Origin: Fodinibius salipaludis
Lineage (GTDB): Bacteria; Bacteroidota; Rhodothermia; Balneolales; Balneolaceae
Direction of reading: 5' to 3'
Assembly (NCBI RefSeq): GCF_002287075.1
Contig: NZ_NSKE01000001.1
Span: forward strand, 310,001 to 374,000
Length of the DNA: 64,000 nucleotides
Shown here: piece by piece, positions 25,476 through 34,466 of the stretch
Layout: each line of letters opens with the position of its first letter
Numbering within the stretch: the stretch's first letter is position 1
Made by a program: the position numbers and the translations under genes
The notes under the pieces: generated by a model
The model's database searches: none
Seen by the model: the letters and a program-made list of their open reading frames with translations, nothing else
Told to the model about the DNA's origin: nothing

Positions 25476-27350
25476 TTAATTTGAAAAAATGTCATCAATA
25501 AGATGACCGTATTTATCCTCAACTATACGGCGCTTAATTTTTAACGTAGGGGTTAACTCACCCGACTCAACCGTAAATTCATTAGACACAATGCGGAAAT
25601 CTCTGATCTTTTCATGGGAGGCCAAGTCTTTAGAGTAGCTTCGCACCTCGTTATTATAAATTTTCTGAATCTCATCTTTTTGGATCAGATCCTCGATAGA
25701 ACCATATTCAATGCCCTCCTCCTCAGCATGAGCTTCAAGCGCCTCAAAATCCGGTACTATCAAGGCAGCCATATAGGGCTGGCGTTCCCCGACAACAACC
25801 AGTTGATCAATCCATTTACTGGTTTTAAACAGGTCTTCAATGGGGCCGGGATAAATATTTTTACCACCGGCGTTTAAAATCATGTGCTTAATACGGTCGG
25901 TGATCTGCAGCTTCCCATCCACAAATTTACCCACATCTCCGGTATGCAGATAACCGTCATCATCGATCATTTCACGAGTTGCTTCTTTATTTTTCCAGTA
26001 TCCCTCCATCACATTGGGACCTTTGCACAAAATTTCTCCCTGCTCAGAATCATGATCCGTCGGATAATCTTCACCACTGATCTCAGCAATAATTTTACTA
26101 TCCTCTAATCGCTGAATAGCAACGGTTACACCTGGCAACACCTTACCAACCGTACCCATCTGCTCATCGCCGTAGGTATTACAACACATAACGGGTGATG
26201 TTTCTGTTAATCCATAGCCCTCAATGATATGGAGCCCTGCTCCCATAAAGAAATGGCCAATCTCTGCCGGCAATGCGGCTCCCCCCGAAACAAAAAATCG
26301 AATACGTCCACCGGTTCGTTCTTTCAGTTTGTCAAATACCAGCTTATCAGCCAGTTTTTTCTGCATCGAAACGATTCCACGTTCCCCGTCAGCATACTTA
26401 CGACCTACTTTCTGGGCCCAATTGAAAATTTTCTGCTTAACAGCACTCCCCTCTTCCACGCTTTTGGAAACAAGATTATAGATCTTTTCAAACAGTCTCG
26501 GAACACTCATAATAATAGTGGGATGGGCTTCTGTCATATTTTTTGCCACCGTATCCACACTTTCAGCATAATAAATTTCTGCACCGCCGGCCATCATCGC
26601 ATAATAACCCGCCGTACGCTCAAAAGAGTGACAAAGCGGCAAAAAGGAAAGGCAACGATCATCATCCATAATTTCAATCTGTTGATGGGCAGCCTTAATA
26701 TTACTGACGATATTTCGATGAGTCAACATAACTCCCTTTGGCTTGCCGGTTGTTCCCGAAGTGTAAATCAGTGTTGCCAAATCCTCCGGCTCGATTGTCT
26801 TACTGCGACGAGCAATTTCATCTTTCTGTTTGGGCAACTCTTTCATTCCCTCAGCCATTGCCTTATCAAAAAGTGATACATACTCATCATCCAAATAGCT
26901 CGAGATGTTGGGTTCATCGAATGCAATCACCCGATTCAAATCCTCACAATTATCAAACACTTCGCGCGCCTTCTTAAGTTGAATACCCGTGGAGACAAAA
27001 AACATTTTTGCCCCCGAATCTTTCAAAATATATTCACACTGTTTGGGTGGCAATGAGGTATAAATGGATACATTAACAGCCCCAATTAGTTGTAAAGCCA
27101 AATCAACAACAGCCCACTCGTAGCGGTTTTCGCTAAGGATAGCTACTCGGTCACCGGCTTCAATACCATGGGTAACCATATAGGCAGCCAGCGTATGTGT
27201 ATCTTCATGAACTTGATCCCATGTGATCGTTTCATAAGGCTCATCCGTTTGCGGCTTTCGTGCAAAAGCCGTCTTTTCAGTTCCCTTATATTTTTTGGAT
27301 AAATTAAGGAACAGCTCAGTCAACGTTTCAAAAGCTACAACTGTAGGCAT
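25476..27350 (-). CDS. Long-chain fatty acid-CoA ligase (AMP-forming)
   Basis: The 624-residue enzyme activates long-chain fatty acids to acyl-CoA through an acyl-adenylate. Motifs in order: LIYTSGTTGKPKGVMLTH at about 193-210 (P-loop), SFLPLCHSFERTAGYY, GYGLTETSPVMCCN in the middle, YLHTGDVGKFVDGKLQITDR near the hinge, and the late GGKNIYPGPIEDLF. The length near 600 and the opening FLNLSKKYKGTEKTAF match the FadD15/ACSL-like group used for uptake and beta-oxidation or lipid synthesis. It is soluble or membrane-associated. A small membrane protein follows at 12 bases. The fatty-acid theme (LuxC/LuxE-like, AidB-like) recurs in the window but the genes are not linked. Confidence 0.93.
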   Translation of the reverse strand: MPTVVAFETLTELFLNLSKKYKGTEKTAFARKPQTDEPYETITWDQVHEDTHTLAAYMVTHGIEAGDRVAILSENRYEWAVVDLALQLIGAVNVSIYTSLPPKQCEYILKDSGAKMFFVSTGIQLKKAREVFDNCEDLNRVIAFDEPNISSYLDDEYVSLFDKAMAEGMKELPKQKDEIARRSKTIEPEDLATLIYTSGTTGKPKGVMLTHRNIVSNIKAAHQQIEIMDDDRCLSFLPLCHSFERTAGYYAMMAGGAEIYYAESVDTVAKNMTEAHPTIIMSVPRLFEKIYNLVSKSVEEGSAVKQKIFNWAQKVGRKYADGERGIVSMQKKLADKLVFDKLKERTGGRIRFFVSGGAALPAEIGHFFMGAGLHIIEGYGLTETSPVMCCNTYGDEQMGTVGKVLPGVTVAIQRLEDSKIIAEISGEDYPTDHDSEQGEILCKGPNVMEGYWKNKEATREMIDDDGYLHTGDVGKFVDGKLQITDRIKHMILNAGGKNIYPGPIEDLFKTSKWIDQLVVVGERQPYMAALIVPDFEALEAHAEEEGIEYGSIEDLIQKDEIQKIYNNEVRSYSKDLASHEKIRDFRIVSNEFTVESGELTPTLKIKRRIVEDKYGHLIDDIFSN

Positions 27351-27418
27351 AAAACTAAAATTAGTTACTGTTAAAAACCCTGATCACAAACTATTTGTAT
27401 ATGCTCGAATATAACATT

Positions 27419-27435
27419 CTGAATTGAAAATTCAG
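27419..27435. promoter_or_regulatory. Small palindrome in the divergent acyl-CoA ligase / Fur-family gap
   Basis: CTGAATT-GAA-AATTCAG is a perfect 7-base inverted repeat 69 bases before the acyl-CoA ligase start and 107 before the Fur-family start. It could be an operator for either gene. The evidence is only its symmetry. Confidence 0.3.
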
Positions 27436-27541
27436 TACAGGTCAACATTCCGGGTTTTCCCCATTCGTTTCAGACATTACGATTGAATTTTTTTAGGAAG
27501 TCCAATTCCTTATATTAAAAGAAAAATTTGACCCTCTTTTT

Positions 27542-28051
27542 ATGGCTCATCCGGCAAGTGAAGAAACAATTGATTTAGTTAAAGAGATTTTCAGCTCATA
27601 CCTAAAGGAGCACAACCAACGGCAAACCCCGGAGCGGTTCATGGTTTTGGAAGAAATTTACCGTGCCGACGGACATTTTGATGCCGATGATATCTTTTTC
27701 AATATGAAAGAAGGCGGCACTCGCGTATCCAGGGCAACGGTGTATAACACACTCGATCTTTTGGTGGAATGTGGATTGGTACAACGCCAGCAATTCGGAG
27801 AAAACCAATATTATTACGAGCGTGCCTACGCCTACCAACAACACGATCACATCATCTGTAAAAAATGCGGTAAGGTTTTAGAGTTCTGTGATCCGCGTAT
27901 TCAAGAGATCAAAACGATGATGGAGAAAATTCACAAGTTCGATATCTCAGGCCACTCCCTCCACTTTTTTGGCACTTGTCAAGATAAGGAAGCCTGCGAA
28001 AAGCGTCAGAAAGAACAATCCGGCACCAAAAAATCGAAAGTGAAGTCATAA
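27542..28051 (+). CDS. Fur-family metal-dependent transcriptional regulator
   Basis: The 169-residue protein is a Fur-superfamily repressor. The N-terminal winged helix spans about 10-85 (RQTPERFMVLEEIYRADGHFDADDIF, recognition helix in VSRATVYNTLDLL at 62-74). The C-terminal dimerisation half has HDHIICKKCGKVLEF with the C106-x2-C109 pair, and a second pair C146...C152, which together form a structural zinc site; H101 and H103 are candidate regulatory-metal ligands. Fur, Zur and PerR cannot be told apart safely: the general build suggests Fur proper. It controls iron or peroxide-related genes elsewhere. Its own promoter region is shared with the divergent acyl-CoA ligase gene. A GNAT gene follows after 22 bases. 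Confidence 0.92.
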   Translation: MAHPASEETIDLVKEIFSSYLKEHNQRQTPERFMVLEEIYRADGHFDADDIFFNMKEGGTRVSRATVYNTLDLLVECGLVQRQQFGENQYYYERAYAYQQHDHIICKKCGKVLEFCDPRIQEIKTMMEKIHKFDISGHSLHFFGTCQDKEACEKRQKEQSGTKKSKVKS

Positions 28052-28073
28052 TATAACTATTAGGGTTTGGCTG

Positions 28074-28562
28074 ATGATTATCCCCGCCCGTTCTCACCAT
28101 CTTCCAGCCATTAATAACATCTATAACCAAGCGGTAGCGGATAGTTTTAGAACGGCTCATACCAATCCGGTTTCTCCGGATGAGCGTAAACAGTGGTTTG
28201 CTGACCATTCTCCCAGTACCTACCCCGTTTTTGTCTATTTGGATGATGAGACCGTACTCGGTTGGCTTTCAATTTCTTCCTATAGCAAAAATCGTCAAGC
28301 TCTTGCCGACGTAGTTGAAGTAAGCTACTATATTGACTACAACCATCACAACCAGGGTATTGCTTCGGCATTAATGGAACACAGTCTGCAATTTTGCCGG
28401 GAATATGGCTATCGTATTGCTGTTGCTATTTTAGTCAGTGATAATAAACCAAGTATTGCCCTTCTCGAGAAGTTTGGATTCAGTGAAGCGGGACGTATTC
28501 CCGACGGACTTAATTTTGACGGTGAGTTTCGGGATCATCTTTATATGTACAAAAAGTTGTAA
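28074..28562 (+). CDS. GNAT-family N-acetyltransferase (Pat/phosphinothricin-like)
   Basis: The 162-residue protein is a single GNAT domain. Motif A appears as VEVSYYIDYNHHNQGIASALMEH around residues 82-104, in which NQGIAS is the Q/R-x-x-G-x-G/A acetyl-CoA pyrophosphate loop. The opening IPARSHHLPAINNIYNQAV and the late ALLEKFGFSEAGRIPD are typical of the phosphinothricin/methionine-derivative acetyltransferase group, which acetylates amino groups of amino-acid-like toxins. It follows the Fur-family gene by 22 bases and may share its transcript. The actual substrate is unknown. Confidence 0.88.
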   Translation: MIIPARSHHLPAINNIYNQAVADSFRTAHTNPVSPDERKQWFADHSPSTYPVFVYLDDETVLGWLSISSYSKNRQALADVVEVSYYIDYNHHNQGIASALMEHSLQFCREYGYRIAVAILVSDNKPSIALLEKFGFSEAGRIPDGLNFDGEFRDHLYMYKKL

Positions 28563-28732
28563 GGACTAACCTCTTTTTTTATCAGTATAACTAATGGGAA
28601 AAACCGAATAAGTTAATCCGCTTTTCATACCAAAAAGTTAATTTCTTTTCTATTTGAAAACGTCGTAATATCCTAATTGTGGGATGTATCACGAGTCCCG
28701 CAATAACCTATAATTAAACTGATATTAGACGA

Positions 28733-28996
28733 ATGAATATTTACGTAGGAAACCTTTCTTATAAGGTTTCAGATCGGGAACTGGAAGAAATTTTCGAAGA
28801 GCTTGGTGATGTAATTTCAGCCAAGGTTATCAAAGATCGTGAAACCGGCCGATCAAAAGGATTCGGTTTTGTAGAAATGCAAAATGACCAAGAAGCCCAA
28901 GCCGCTATTGATAAACTTGATGGCGCCGAAATCAAGGGCCGAACTGTTAAAATAAATAAGGCCCGTCCCAAAGAAACAGCCGGCAGCCGACGGTAA
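28733..28996 (+). CDS. Small RNA-binding protein with one RRM domain
   Basis: The 87-residue protein is a single RNA-recognition motif followed by a short basic tail. RNP2 is IYVGNL at residues 3-8 and RNP1 is KGFGFVEM around 43-50, with the RNA-stacking aromatic residues present. Proteins like this are common in Bacteroidota and cyanobacteria, where they bind RNA and often respond to cold or stress. The 170-base leader contains no other gene and may hold post-transcriptional control, though I see no specific cold-shock motif. A strong terminator follows directly, so it is a single-gene transcript. Confidence 0.93.
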   Translation: MNIYVGNLSYKVSDRELEEIFEELGDVISAKVIKDRETGRSKGFGFVEMQNDQEAQAAIDKLDGAEIKGRTVKINKARPKETAGSRR

Positions 28997-29016
28997 AATT
29001 TACTTTTTGATTTATT

Positions 29017-29050
29017 AAAAAGCCTCAGAATCCTTTCTGAGGCTTTTTTT
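29017..29050 (+). terminator. Rho-independent terminator after the RRM gene
   Basis: AGCCTCAGAA pairs with TTCTGAGGCT across a TCCT loop and is followed by a T-run. It isolates the RRM gene from the metal-resistance unit downstream. Confidence 0.88.
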
Positions 29051-29110
29051 GTTTAATAGACATTTCACTATCGACAATAAAGTTCCAATTGGCCTTAAAA
29101 CCTTGTATTT

Positions 29111-29132
29111 TATATCATTGTATAATGATATA
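29111..29132. promoter_or_regulatory. Operator-like palindrome of the metal-resistance unit
   Basis: TATATCATT-GTAT-AATGATATA is a perfect inverted repeat with 9-base arms, ending ten bases before the repressor's ATG. The centre contains TATAAT (29121-29126), a good -10 sequence, so a bound repressor would block RNA polymerase. ArsR/SmtB regulators typically bind this sort of AT-rich palindrome in their own promoter. Confidence 0.75.
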
Positions 29133-29142
29133 TTAATAGACT

Positions 29143-29490
29143 ATGGATACCGAACAATTATTGATCGATGAACAAGCCATTCAAATAAAAGCAAAGTTAT
29201 TTCGTGGATTTGCTGACCCCTCGCGACTAATGCTCATTGAAGTACTTCGCAACGGGAAGAGAAGTGTAGGAGAATTAGTTGAAATTACCGGACTTTCTCA
29301 ACCAAATGTTTCGAATCACCTGCGGTGTCTCGCTGATTGCGATCTGGTTAAAAAAGAACGAGACGGGCGTTATATCTATTATAGACTAAGTGATACGCGC
29401 ATAACAATGATCCTACAGAAGTCTGAACAGCTTCTCTCAGAAGTTGCTAAAGGGGTCTACGATTGTACGCGATACGAATCAAAAAAATGA
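29143..29490 (+). CDS. ArsR/SmtB-family metal-sensing repressor, CmtR-like
   Basis: The 115-residue winged-helix protein carries the ArsR fold (FRGFADPSRLMLIEVL, recognition helix in LSQPNVSNHLRCLADC). The cysteines C62 and C66 form C-x3-C in the recognition helix and C108 sits in the C-terminal tail (YDCTRY). This is the pattern of CmtR from actinobacteria, where Cys57, Cys61 and Cys102 bind cadmium or lead. The likely role is to hold the operator at 29111-29132 closed until soft divalent metal appears. The gene overlaps the ATPase gene by ATGA at 29487-29490, so the two are coupled. Cadmium/lead sensing is inferred from cysteine placement. Confidence 0.88.
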   Translation: MDTEQLLIDEQAIQIKAKLFRGFADPSRLMLIEVLRNGKRSVGELVEITGLSQPNVSNHLRCLADCDLVKKERDGRYIYYRLSDTRITMILQKSEQLLSEVAKGVYDCTRYESKK

Positions 29491-31598
29491 ATCAGCAAAT
29501 AATGAATAAGAAAGAAGTTCAACTCACGGTTAAAGGCATGGATTGCTCGGGCTGTGCCAACAATGTAAAAACTGCACTCGAACAACTTGAGGAAGTAGAA
29601 TCTGCCGAGGTTCTGCTATCAGCCGAAAAAGCCCGAATTAATACCAAAACTGACCAGCCTGATCTCGATAGTATCAAAAAAGCCGTTGAGGATATTGGCT
29701 ATCATATTCCTGATAACACATCAGATCAATATCGAGAGGAAAACGAATCACTGAAAGAAAAAGCTCAAAAATCCTTTCGATTATTCGGACTTGTGTTTGG
29801 GGCCATATTGCTCATCGTCATTGCAGGAGAATGGCTCGGACTCTTTCAAACGCTTACCCAGTGGATTCCCTTCTGGTTGGGAGCCCTTCTCGTACTTTTT
29901 ATGGGATATCCCGTTTTTAAACAGGTTATCGTAGCTGCTAAAAAGGGACTGGTTACTCCACACGCTCTCATGGCTCTGGGATCAATTACAGCACTGGCCG
30001 CGGGAGAATGGGTAACGGCCGGTATCGTCGTATTTTTTATGCGAACCGGCGATTACATCGAAAGTTACACCACCGAAAAGGCTCGGGATTCTCTTCGCTC
30101 ATTGACAAAACACGCACCGCAGACCGCTACTGTATTACGGGACGATACTGAGCAAGAAATTCCCATTGACCAAGTAAAACAGGGTGATAAAATCCTTGTC
30201 CGCCCCGGCGGTAAAATCCCCGTCGATGGTACTGTAATCGACGGACAGGCTACCATTGATGAATCACCTATTACCGGTGAATCAATGCCGGTTGAAAAGA
30301 CAGAAGGATCCAATGTTTTTGCATCTACCATTGCACAAGGAGGATTTCTAACGTTACGCGCAGAAGCTATTGGTCGGGATTCCACCTTCGGGAAAATCAT
30401 AAGCATGGTCGAAGAAGCTGAATCTCAAAAGGGAGCGATACAGCGCTATGCCGATAAATTCTCGGCGTGGTATCTGCCGGTAGTAACGTTCATTGCAGTA
30501 CTTACCTATCTACTGTCCGGTGACCTCATGGCAACCGTGGCCGTGATGGTAGTGGCGTGTGCCTGTGCCTTTGCTCTCGCAACCCCGGTAGCCCTGCTCG
30601 CTTCTGTAGGATCCAACGCCAAACGTGGAGTACTTATCAAGGGCGGTAAATATATTGAAGCACTGGATCGCGCCGATGTGTTGTTGATTGATAAGACGGG
30701 GACGCTAACATTCGGTCGACCGGAAATTTCGGATATCATACCGTTCAACGGAACTACCGAAGGTGATCTTCTTGCCATGGCTGCAAGTGCCGAACAGTAT
30801 TCTGACCATCCCATCGGTAAAGCAGTGGTTGAAGCAGCTCAAAAACGTTACCTGACTCTCTCAAAACCGGATAACTTTAAAGAAATCACTGCAAACGGAG
30901 TTCGCGCCTCAGTGGATGGGCACACCATTACCGTCGGGAACCAGCGTCTGCTCGACGATGAAACCCAGGAAATTAAATCGGCGGTTGATACCCTCAAAAA
31001 AGAAGGTAAAACAGCTATTATTGTACAGAAAAACGGTCTGCCTGTTGGTGTGTTAGCAGCCCGGGATACTGAACGATCCGAAGCTGGAGCAGCTCTTGAA
31101 AATCTCCGTGAACAACATTCGTTTGATACCGTTGAACTTTTGACGGGAGATAATATCGAAACTGCCCGCCATTTGGCAAAGAAATTAAATATCGATTTCA
31201 GGGGTGAACTGTTGCCCGAAGATAAAATTGATATCGTCAAAAAATATCAGTCAGAAGGTCACACAGTAGTCATGATTGGCGACGGCATCAATGACGCTCC
31301 TGCTCTTGCTCAAGCCGATGTTGGTATCGCAATGGGAACAACCGGTACCGATGTTGCTATCGAAACAGCTGATATCACCCTGATGCGCGACGATTGGTAT
31401 CTCGTGCCCGATCTTTTTGCTTCGGCAGATAAAACCATGCGTGTTATCAAATGGAATTTCGGGTTTACAACGGCTTATAACCTGGTGGGACTGTCACTGG
31501 CGGCCTTTGGAATCCTTCCCCCTGTTCTGGCTGCCGCGGCACAATCTCTGCCTGATGTAGGGATATTGCTTAATTCCTCACGCCTGCTAACAAAATAA
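29487..31598 (+). CDS. P1B-type heavy-metal-exporting ATPase with a Cys-Ala-Cys motif
   Basis: The protein has 703 residues from the ATG at 29487, chosen because it forms an ATGA overlap with the repressor; an ATG at 29463 is less likely. An N-terminal HMA domain has GMDCSGC (C20, C23). The actuator domain has TGES, the phosphorylation site is D402 in DKTGTLT, and the nucleotide domain has HPIGKAV (HP motif) and GDGINDAPALAQADVGIAMG. The membrane CPx motif reads C358-A359-C360, lacking the usual proline. The last helix has LPDVGILLN, with an aspartate like the Zn/Cd/Pb (P1B-2) group. It probably expels soft divalent cations across the inner membrane. Specificity is inferred. Confidence 0.92.
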   Translation: MNQQIMNKKEVQLTVKGMDCSGCANNVKTALEQLEEVESAEVLLSAEKARINTKTDQPDLDSIKKAVEDIGYHIPDNTSDQYREENESLKEKAQKSFRLFGLVFGAILLIVIAGEWLGLFQTLTQWIPFWLGALLVLFMGYPVFKQVIVAAKKGLVTPHALMALGSITALAAGEWVTAGIVVFFMRTGDYIESYTTEKARDSLRSLTKHAPQTATVLRDDTEQEIPIDQVKQGDKILVRPGGKIPVDGTVIDGQATIDESPITGESMPVEKTEGSNVFASTIAQGGFLTLRAEAIGRDSTFGKIISMVEEAESQKGAIQRYADKFSAWYLPVVTFIAVLTYLLSGDLMATVAVMVVACACAFALATPVALLASVGSNAKRGVLIKGGKYIEALDRADVLLIDKTGTLTFGRPEISDIIPFNGTTEGDLLAMAASAEQYSDHPIGKAVVEAAQKRYLTLSKPDNFKEITANGVRASVDGHTITVGNQRLLDDETQEIKSAVDTLKKEGKTAIIVQKNGLPVGVLAARDTERSEAGAALENLREQHSFDTVELLTGDNIETARHLAKKLNIDFRGELLPEDKIDIVKKYQSEGHTVVMIGDGINDAPALAQADVGIAMGTTGTDVAIETADITLMRDDWYLVPDLFASADKTMRVIKWNFGFTTAYNLVGLSLAAFGILPPVLAAAAQSLPDVGILLNSSRLLTK

Positions 31599-31606
31599 TA
31601 TTTGTT

Positions 31607-32221
31607 TTGTCTGACTCAACGATCCACCGCTATAACCGAAAAGCAAAAATGTATGAGCAAAAATGGGGGGCATATCTCGACCACACCCACCAAAGGCTGC
31701 TCAAATATATCGAAGTTGATCCATCAGATGTCATTTTAGATCCCAGCGCTGGCACGGGATTACTTGCTAAAAAACTTATAGACCGAAAGTCTTCTTTTGA
31801 CCATTTGGTCGTTAATGATCCTTCTGATGAAATGCTCACAATTGCCCGGCAACGACTATCCAGCAATCCCTCAATTAGCTTTGCCAATCACAAAGTTCAA
31901 CACCTCTCCTACCCGCCAAATTATTTCACCAAAATTATCTGCCTGAATTCTTTTCACTTTTATAAAAATCAGCAGCAGGTTTTAGGTCAGTTTTATAATA
32001 TCCTAAAGCCGGGCGGAAAACTTTATATCCTGGATTGGAATCGAGAAGGTTTCTTCCAGATTTTTAATCAGCTTATACGTTGGACTAATTCAGAATATAT
32101 AAATACTTGTTCCCTGGGGGAGTTAAAACAAATGATGAGCGCTCAAAAATTTAATATCAAAATATCGCACAGCTGGAACTGGCGATACTGGAAACTTCTG
32201 CTTCTGGAAGGAATTAAGTAG
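31607..32221 (+). CDS. Class I SAM-dependent methyltransferase
   Basis: The 204-residue cytoplasmic protein has motif I as VILDPSAGTGLLAKKL at about 43-58, an acidic NDPSDEML after strand 2, and LKPGGKLYILDWNREG as the late motif near 136-151. The small UbiE/COQ5-like build does not reveal the substrate. The start used is TTG at 31607, which keeps the helix IHRYNRKAKMYEQ complete; the first ATG (31649) would cut into it. It follows the metal ATPase by nine bases, so it probably belongs to the same transcript. Methyltransferases beside metal-resistance genes sometimes act on metalloids, but no arsenite-methyltransferase cysteines are seen here. Confidence 0.8.
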   Translation: MSDSTIHRYNRKAKMYEQKWGAYLDHTHQRLLKYIEVDPSDVILDPSAGTGLLAKKLIDRKSSFDHLVVNDPSDEMLTIARQRLSSNPSISFANHKVQHLSYPPNYFTKIICLNSFHFYKNQQQVLGQFYNILKPGGKLYILDWNREGFFQIFNQLIRWTNSEYINTCSLGELKQMMSAQKFNIKISHSWNWRYWKLLLLEGIK

Positions 32222-32293
32222 ATATCAACTTGTTGCTGTTACATTCGAATCCTATCTTTAGCGCGAACTAAATTCCAAATATTTAATGGCATA

Positions 32294-33181
32294 ATGAAGT
32301 ATTGCGCCTTTCTTTCAATGGACAATCTCGATGATTTTGAAGTGTATGATCATCTGCTTTTTAAACCACTCAAAGAATTAGGATGGCAAGCTGAAGAGGT
32401 TTCGTGGCGTAATGAAAACATAGACTGGGATAGCTATGATGCCGTCATTATTCGAAGTCCGTGGGATTATCAAGACGACCCACAGACTTTTTTAAAGGTA
32501 CTGGAAGAAATTGAACAATCTGAGGCAGTACTCGAAAACAGCCTCGAAATTGTTAAATGGAATATTGACAAAACCTACCTTCGGGATCTGGAATCACGGG
32601 GCCTTGAAATCGTCCCCAGCCTGTGGTATCAAAAATTTAATTCGGATCTATTCCCCTCCATTTTTACTGATTTAAAATCAGCAGAGATTGTTATCAAGCC
32701 AACCATTAGTGCCGGAGCTGATAATACGTTCCGTATTCACAAATCAAACTATGGTATTTTTGTTAATGATCTTAAATCCGTGTTCAAAAACCGGCCCTTT
32801 TTGGTACAGCCCTTCATGGATAATATAACAGCAGAAGGCGAATTTTCGGTCTTCTTTTTTGGAGACATCTACAGTCATACCATCCTAAAAACACCTAAAA
32901 CCAATGATTTTCGCGTACAGGAAGAACACGGCGGAAGGTTAACGCTGGTTGAACCTGAAGAAGATCTCCTAAAAACGGCCCGAGCCATGCGGGATCTGAT
33001 TGATCCTGAACCGTTATATACCCGTGCCGACTACGTCCGTACGGCCGAGAATACCTTCGCGCTGATGGAGCTGGAGCTCATCGAACCCTCACTATATTTC
33101 AACATGGATCCGGAATCTCCAAAAAGATTTGCAAAAGTATTTGACGAGTGGATGGAGAAAAAGCTCTCGATCCAGGATTAA
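32294..33181 (+). CDS. ATP-grasp domain protein
   Basis: The 295-residue cytoplasmic protein has an N-terminal Rossmann-like domain (WDSYDAVIIRSPWDYQDD around 47-62) and an ATP-grasp fold: EIVIKPTISAGADNTF is the lysine-containing strand and glycine loop, FLVQPFMDNITAEGEFSVFFF the second, and ALMELELIEPSLYF the acidic metal-binding strand near the end. This matches the family that includes DcsG of cycloserine biosynthesis, which activates a carboxylate with ATP. Proteins of this type are frequent in Bacteroidota with unknown substrates. It starts 72 bases after the methyltransferase and ends at a hairpin. Confidence 0.85.
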   Translation: MKYCAFLSMDNLDDFEVYDHLLFKPLKELGWQAEEVSWRNENIDWDSYDAVIIRSPWDYQDDPQTFLKVLEEIEQSEAVLENSLEIVKWNIDKTYLRDLESRGLEIVPSLWYQKFNSDLFPSIFTDLKSAEIVIKPTISAGADNTFRIHKSNYGIFVNDLKSVFKNRPFLVQPFMDNITAEGEFSVFFFGDIYSHTILKTPKTNDFRVQEEHGGRLTLVEPEEDLLKTARAMRDLIDPEPLYTRADYVRTAENTFALMELELIEPSLYFNMDPESPKRFAKVFDEWMEKKLSIQD

Positions 33182-33182
33182 A

Positions 33183-33214
33183 ATAAAAAGGTCACACTGC
33201 AGAGCAGTGTGACC
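33183..33214 (-). terminator. Hairpin terminator between the ATP-grasp gene and dnaJ
   Basis: GGTCACACTGC and GCAGTGTGACC (33190-33214) are perfect 11-base arms with an AGA loop. On the minus strand the stem is followed by TTTTTATTT, so it best ends the grpE-dnaJ transcript; on the plus strand it lacks a U-run. Confidence 0.8.
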
Positions 33215-33281
33215 AAATAAAATATTTAGTTGGTGTCTTAGTAGTTTTCAACTCAATACTAACTACTCATCACTAAAGACA

Positions 33282-34439
33282 CTACGTAAACACATCTTTT
33301 ATTTTAGAGAAGAATCCTTTTCCATCATCTTCTTTATTTGTAGCACTAAAATGCTCATTACCTCTCAGAGCCTCCACATGTTCACGTTCCTCATCGGATA
33401 GATCTTTAGGCATATACACATTCACCCGCACAAATTGGTCACCGATACCCGAACGGTTTAACCCATGAATACCTTTGTCCTTCATCCGAAGCAGTCTGCC
33501 GGGCTGTGTGCCCTCTTCTATTTTTATTTTAGCTTTTCCTTTGAGAGTGGGCACTTCCACTTCGGTACCCAAAATAGCATCGGGCATGCTAAGCACAAGA
33601 TCGTAATAAATATCGTTACCATCGCGCTCGAAATGCTCGTGCTCTTTCTCTTCTATCAGCACAACCAACGAACCCGCATCACCGCCGCGCTTACCGGCAT
33701 TCCCTTTTCCACGCAGGGTTATATAGTTACCTTCTGATACACCTGAAGGAACATTTACTTTAACCGTCTCTTCACCCCGATAGCGTCCTTCTCCACTACA
33801 TTTTGAGCATTTATTGCGGATGATACGACCTTCGCCACGACACTCTGGGCACGGCTGTACATTTACCATCTGGCCAAGCATCGTTTTGCGAACCTGTCTC
33901 ACTTCACCGGTACCATTGCAGGTACCGCACATTTCGAAATCTTCTTCCGATTCCGCACCGGTACCGTTACATTCGTCGCATTTGATCTGCTTTTTAACTT
34001 TAAGCTTTTTCTCGGTGCCAAAAGCTATCTCCTCAAGTGAAAGCTCAATTCGGAGTTTCATGTCCGAACCGGGTTGTCCCGAAGAGCGACGACCACGTGA
34101 GCGGCTTCGTCCACCGGCAAAATCACCACCGAATATATCACTGAAACGACTAAAAATATCATCAAATCCGATATCCTCGAATCCGGCAGCACCGCCGCCA
34201 AATCCACCACCGCCATTTACACCACGATGGCCAAATTGATCATATCGCTGACGTTTCTGCTCATCTCCCAATACTTCATAAGCTTCCGAAGCTTCCTTGA
34301 ACTTCCGCTCCGCTTCCGGATCATCAGAATTACGATCCGGATGAAACTTCATCGCTTTCTTTCGGTAAGCTTTTTTAATTTCATCTTCAGATGCATCTTT
34401 ACTTACGCCGAGTACGTCGTAATAATCTGGTTTAGACAT
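33282..34439 (-). CDS. dnaJ: Chaperone protein DnaJ
   Basis: The 385-residue co-chaperone is a full type I DnaJ. The J domain (about 1-70) has the HPD motif in KFHPDRNS, a Gly/Phe-rich region follows ([12 protein letters not shown]), then four zinc-binding CxxCxGxG repeats ([32 protein letters not shown]) and the two beta-sandwich substrate domains. It stimulates the DnaK ATPase and delivers unfolded clients. grpE lies 27 bases upstream on the same strand. dnaK and hrcA are not in this neighbourhood, and no CIRCE-type heat-shock element is visible before grpE. Confidence 0.98.
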   Translation of the reverse strand: MSKPDYYDVLGVSKDASEDEIKKAYRKKAMKFHPDRNSDDPEAERKFKEASEAYEVLGDEQKRQRYDQFGHRGVNGGGGFGGGAAGFEDIGFDDIFSRFSDIFGGDFAGGRSRSRGRRSSGQPGSDMKLRIELSLEEIAFGTEKKLKVKKQIKCDECNGTGAESEEDFEMCGTCNGTGEVRQVRKTMLGQMVNVQPCPECRGEGRIIRNKCSKCSGEGRYRGEETVKVNVPSGVSEGNYITLRGKGNAGKRGGDAGSLVVLIEEKEHEHFERDGNDIYYDLVLSMPDAILGTEVEVPTLKGKAKIKIEEGTQPGRLLRMKDKGIHGLNRSGIGDQFVRVNVYMPKDLSDEEREHVEALRGNEHFSATNKEDDGKGFFSKIKDVFT

Positions 34440-34466
34440 GTATTGAACTAACTAACCTTATAAATT

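Noticed and set aside
26229-26876. Plus-strand open frame of 215 codons inside the acyl-CoA ligase gene
   Set aside because: The opposite strand encodes a complete, highly conserved enzyme; this frame has no recognisable domain and an unusual composition.
29143-32221. Arsenic-resistance operon
   Set aside because: The repressor is of the ArsR fold, but the cysteine placement fits CmtR, the pump is a P1B ATPase and the methyltransferase lacks the arsenite-binding cysteines; no arsC or acr3 is present.
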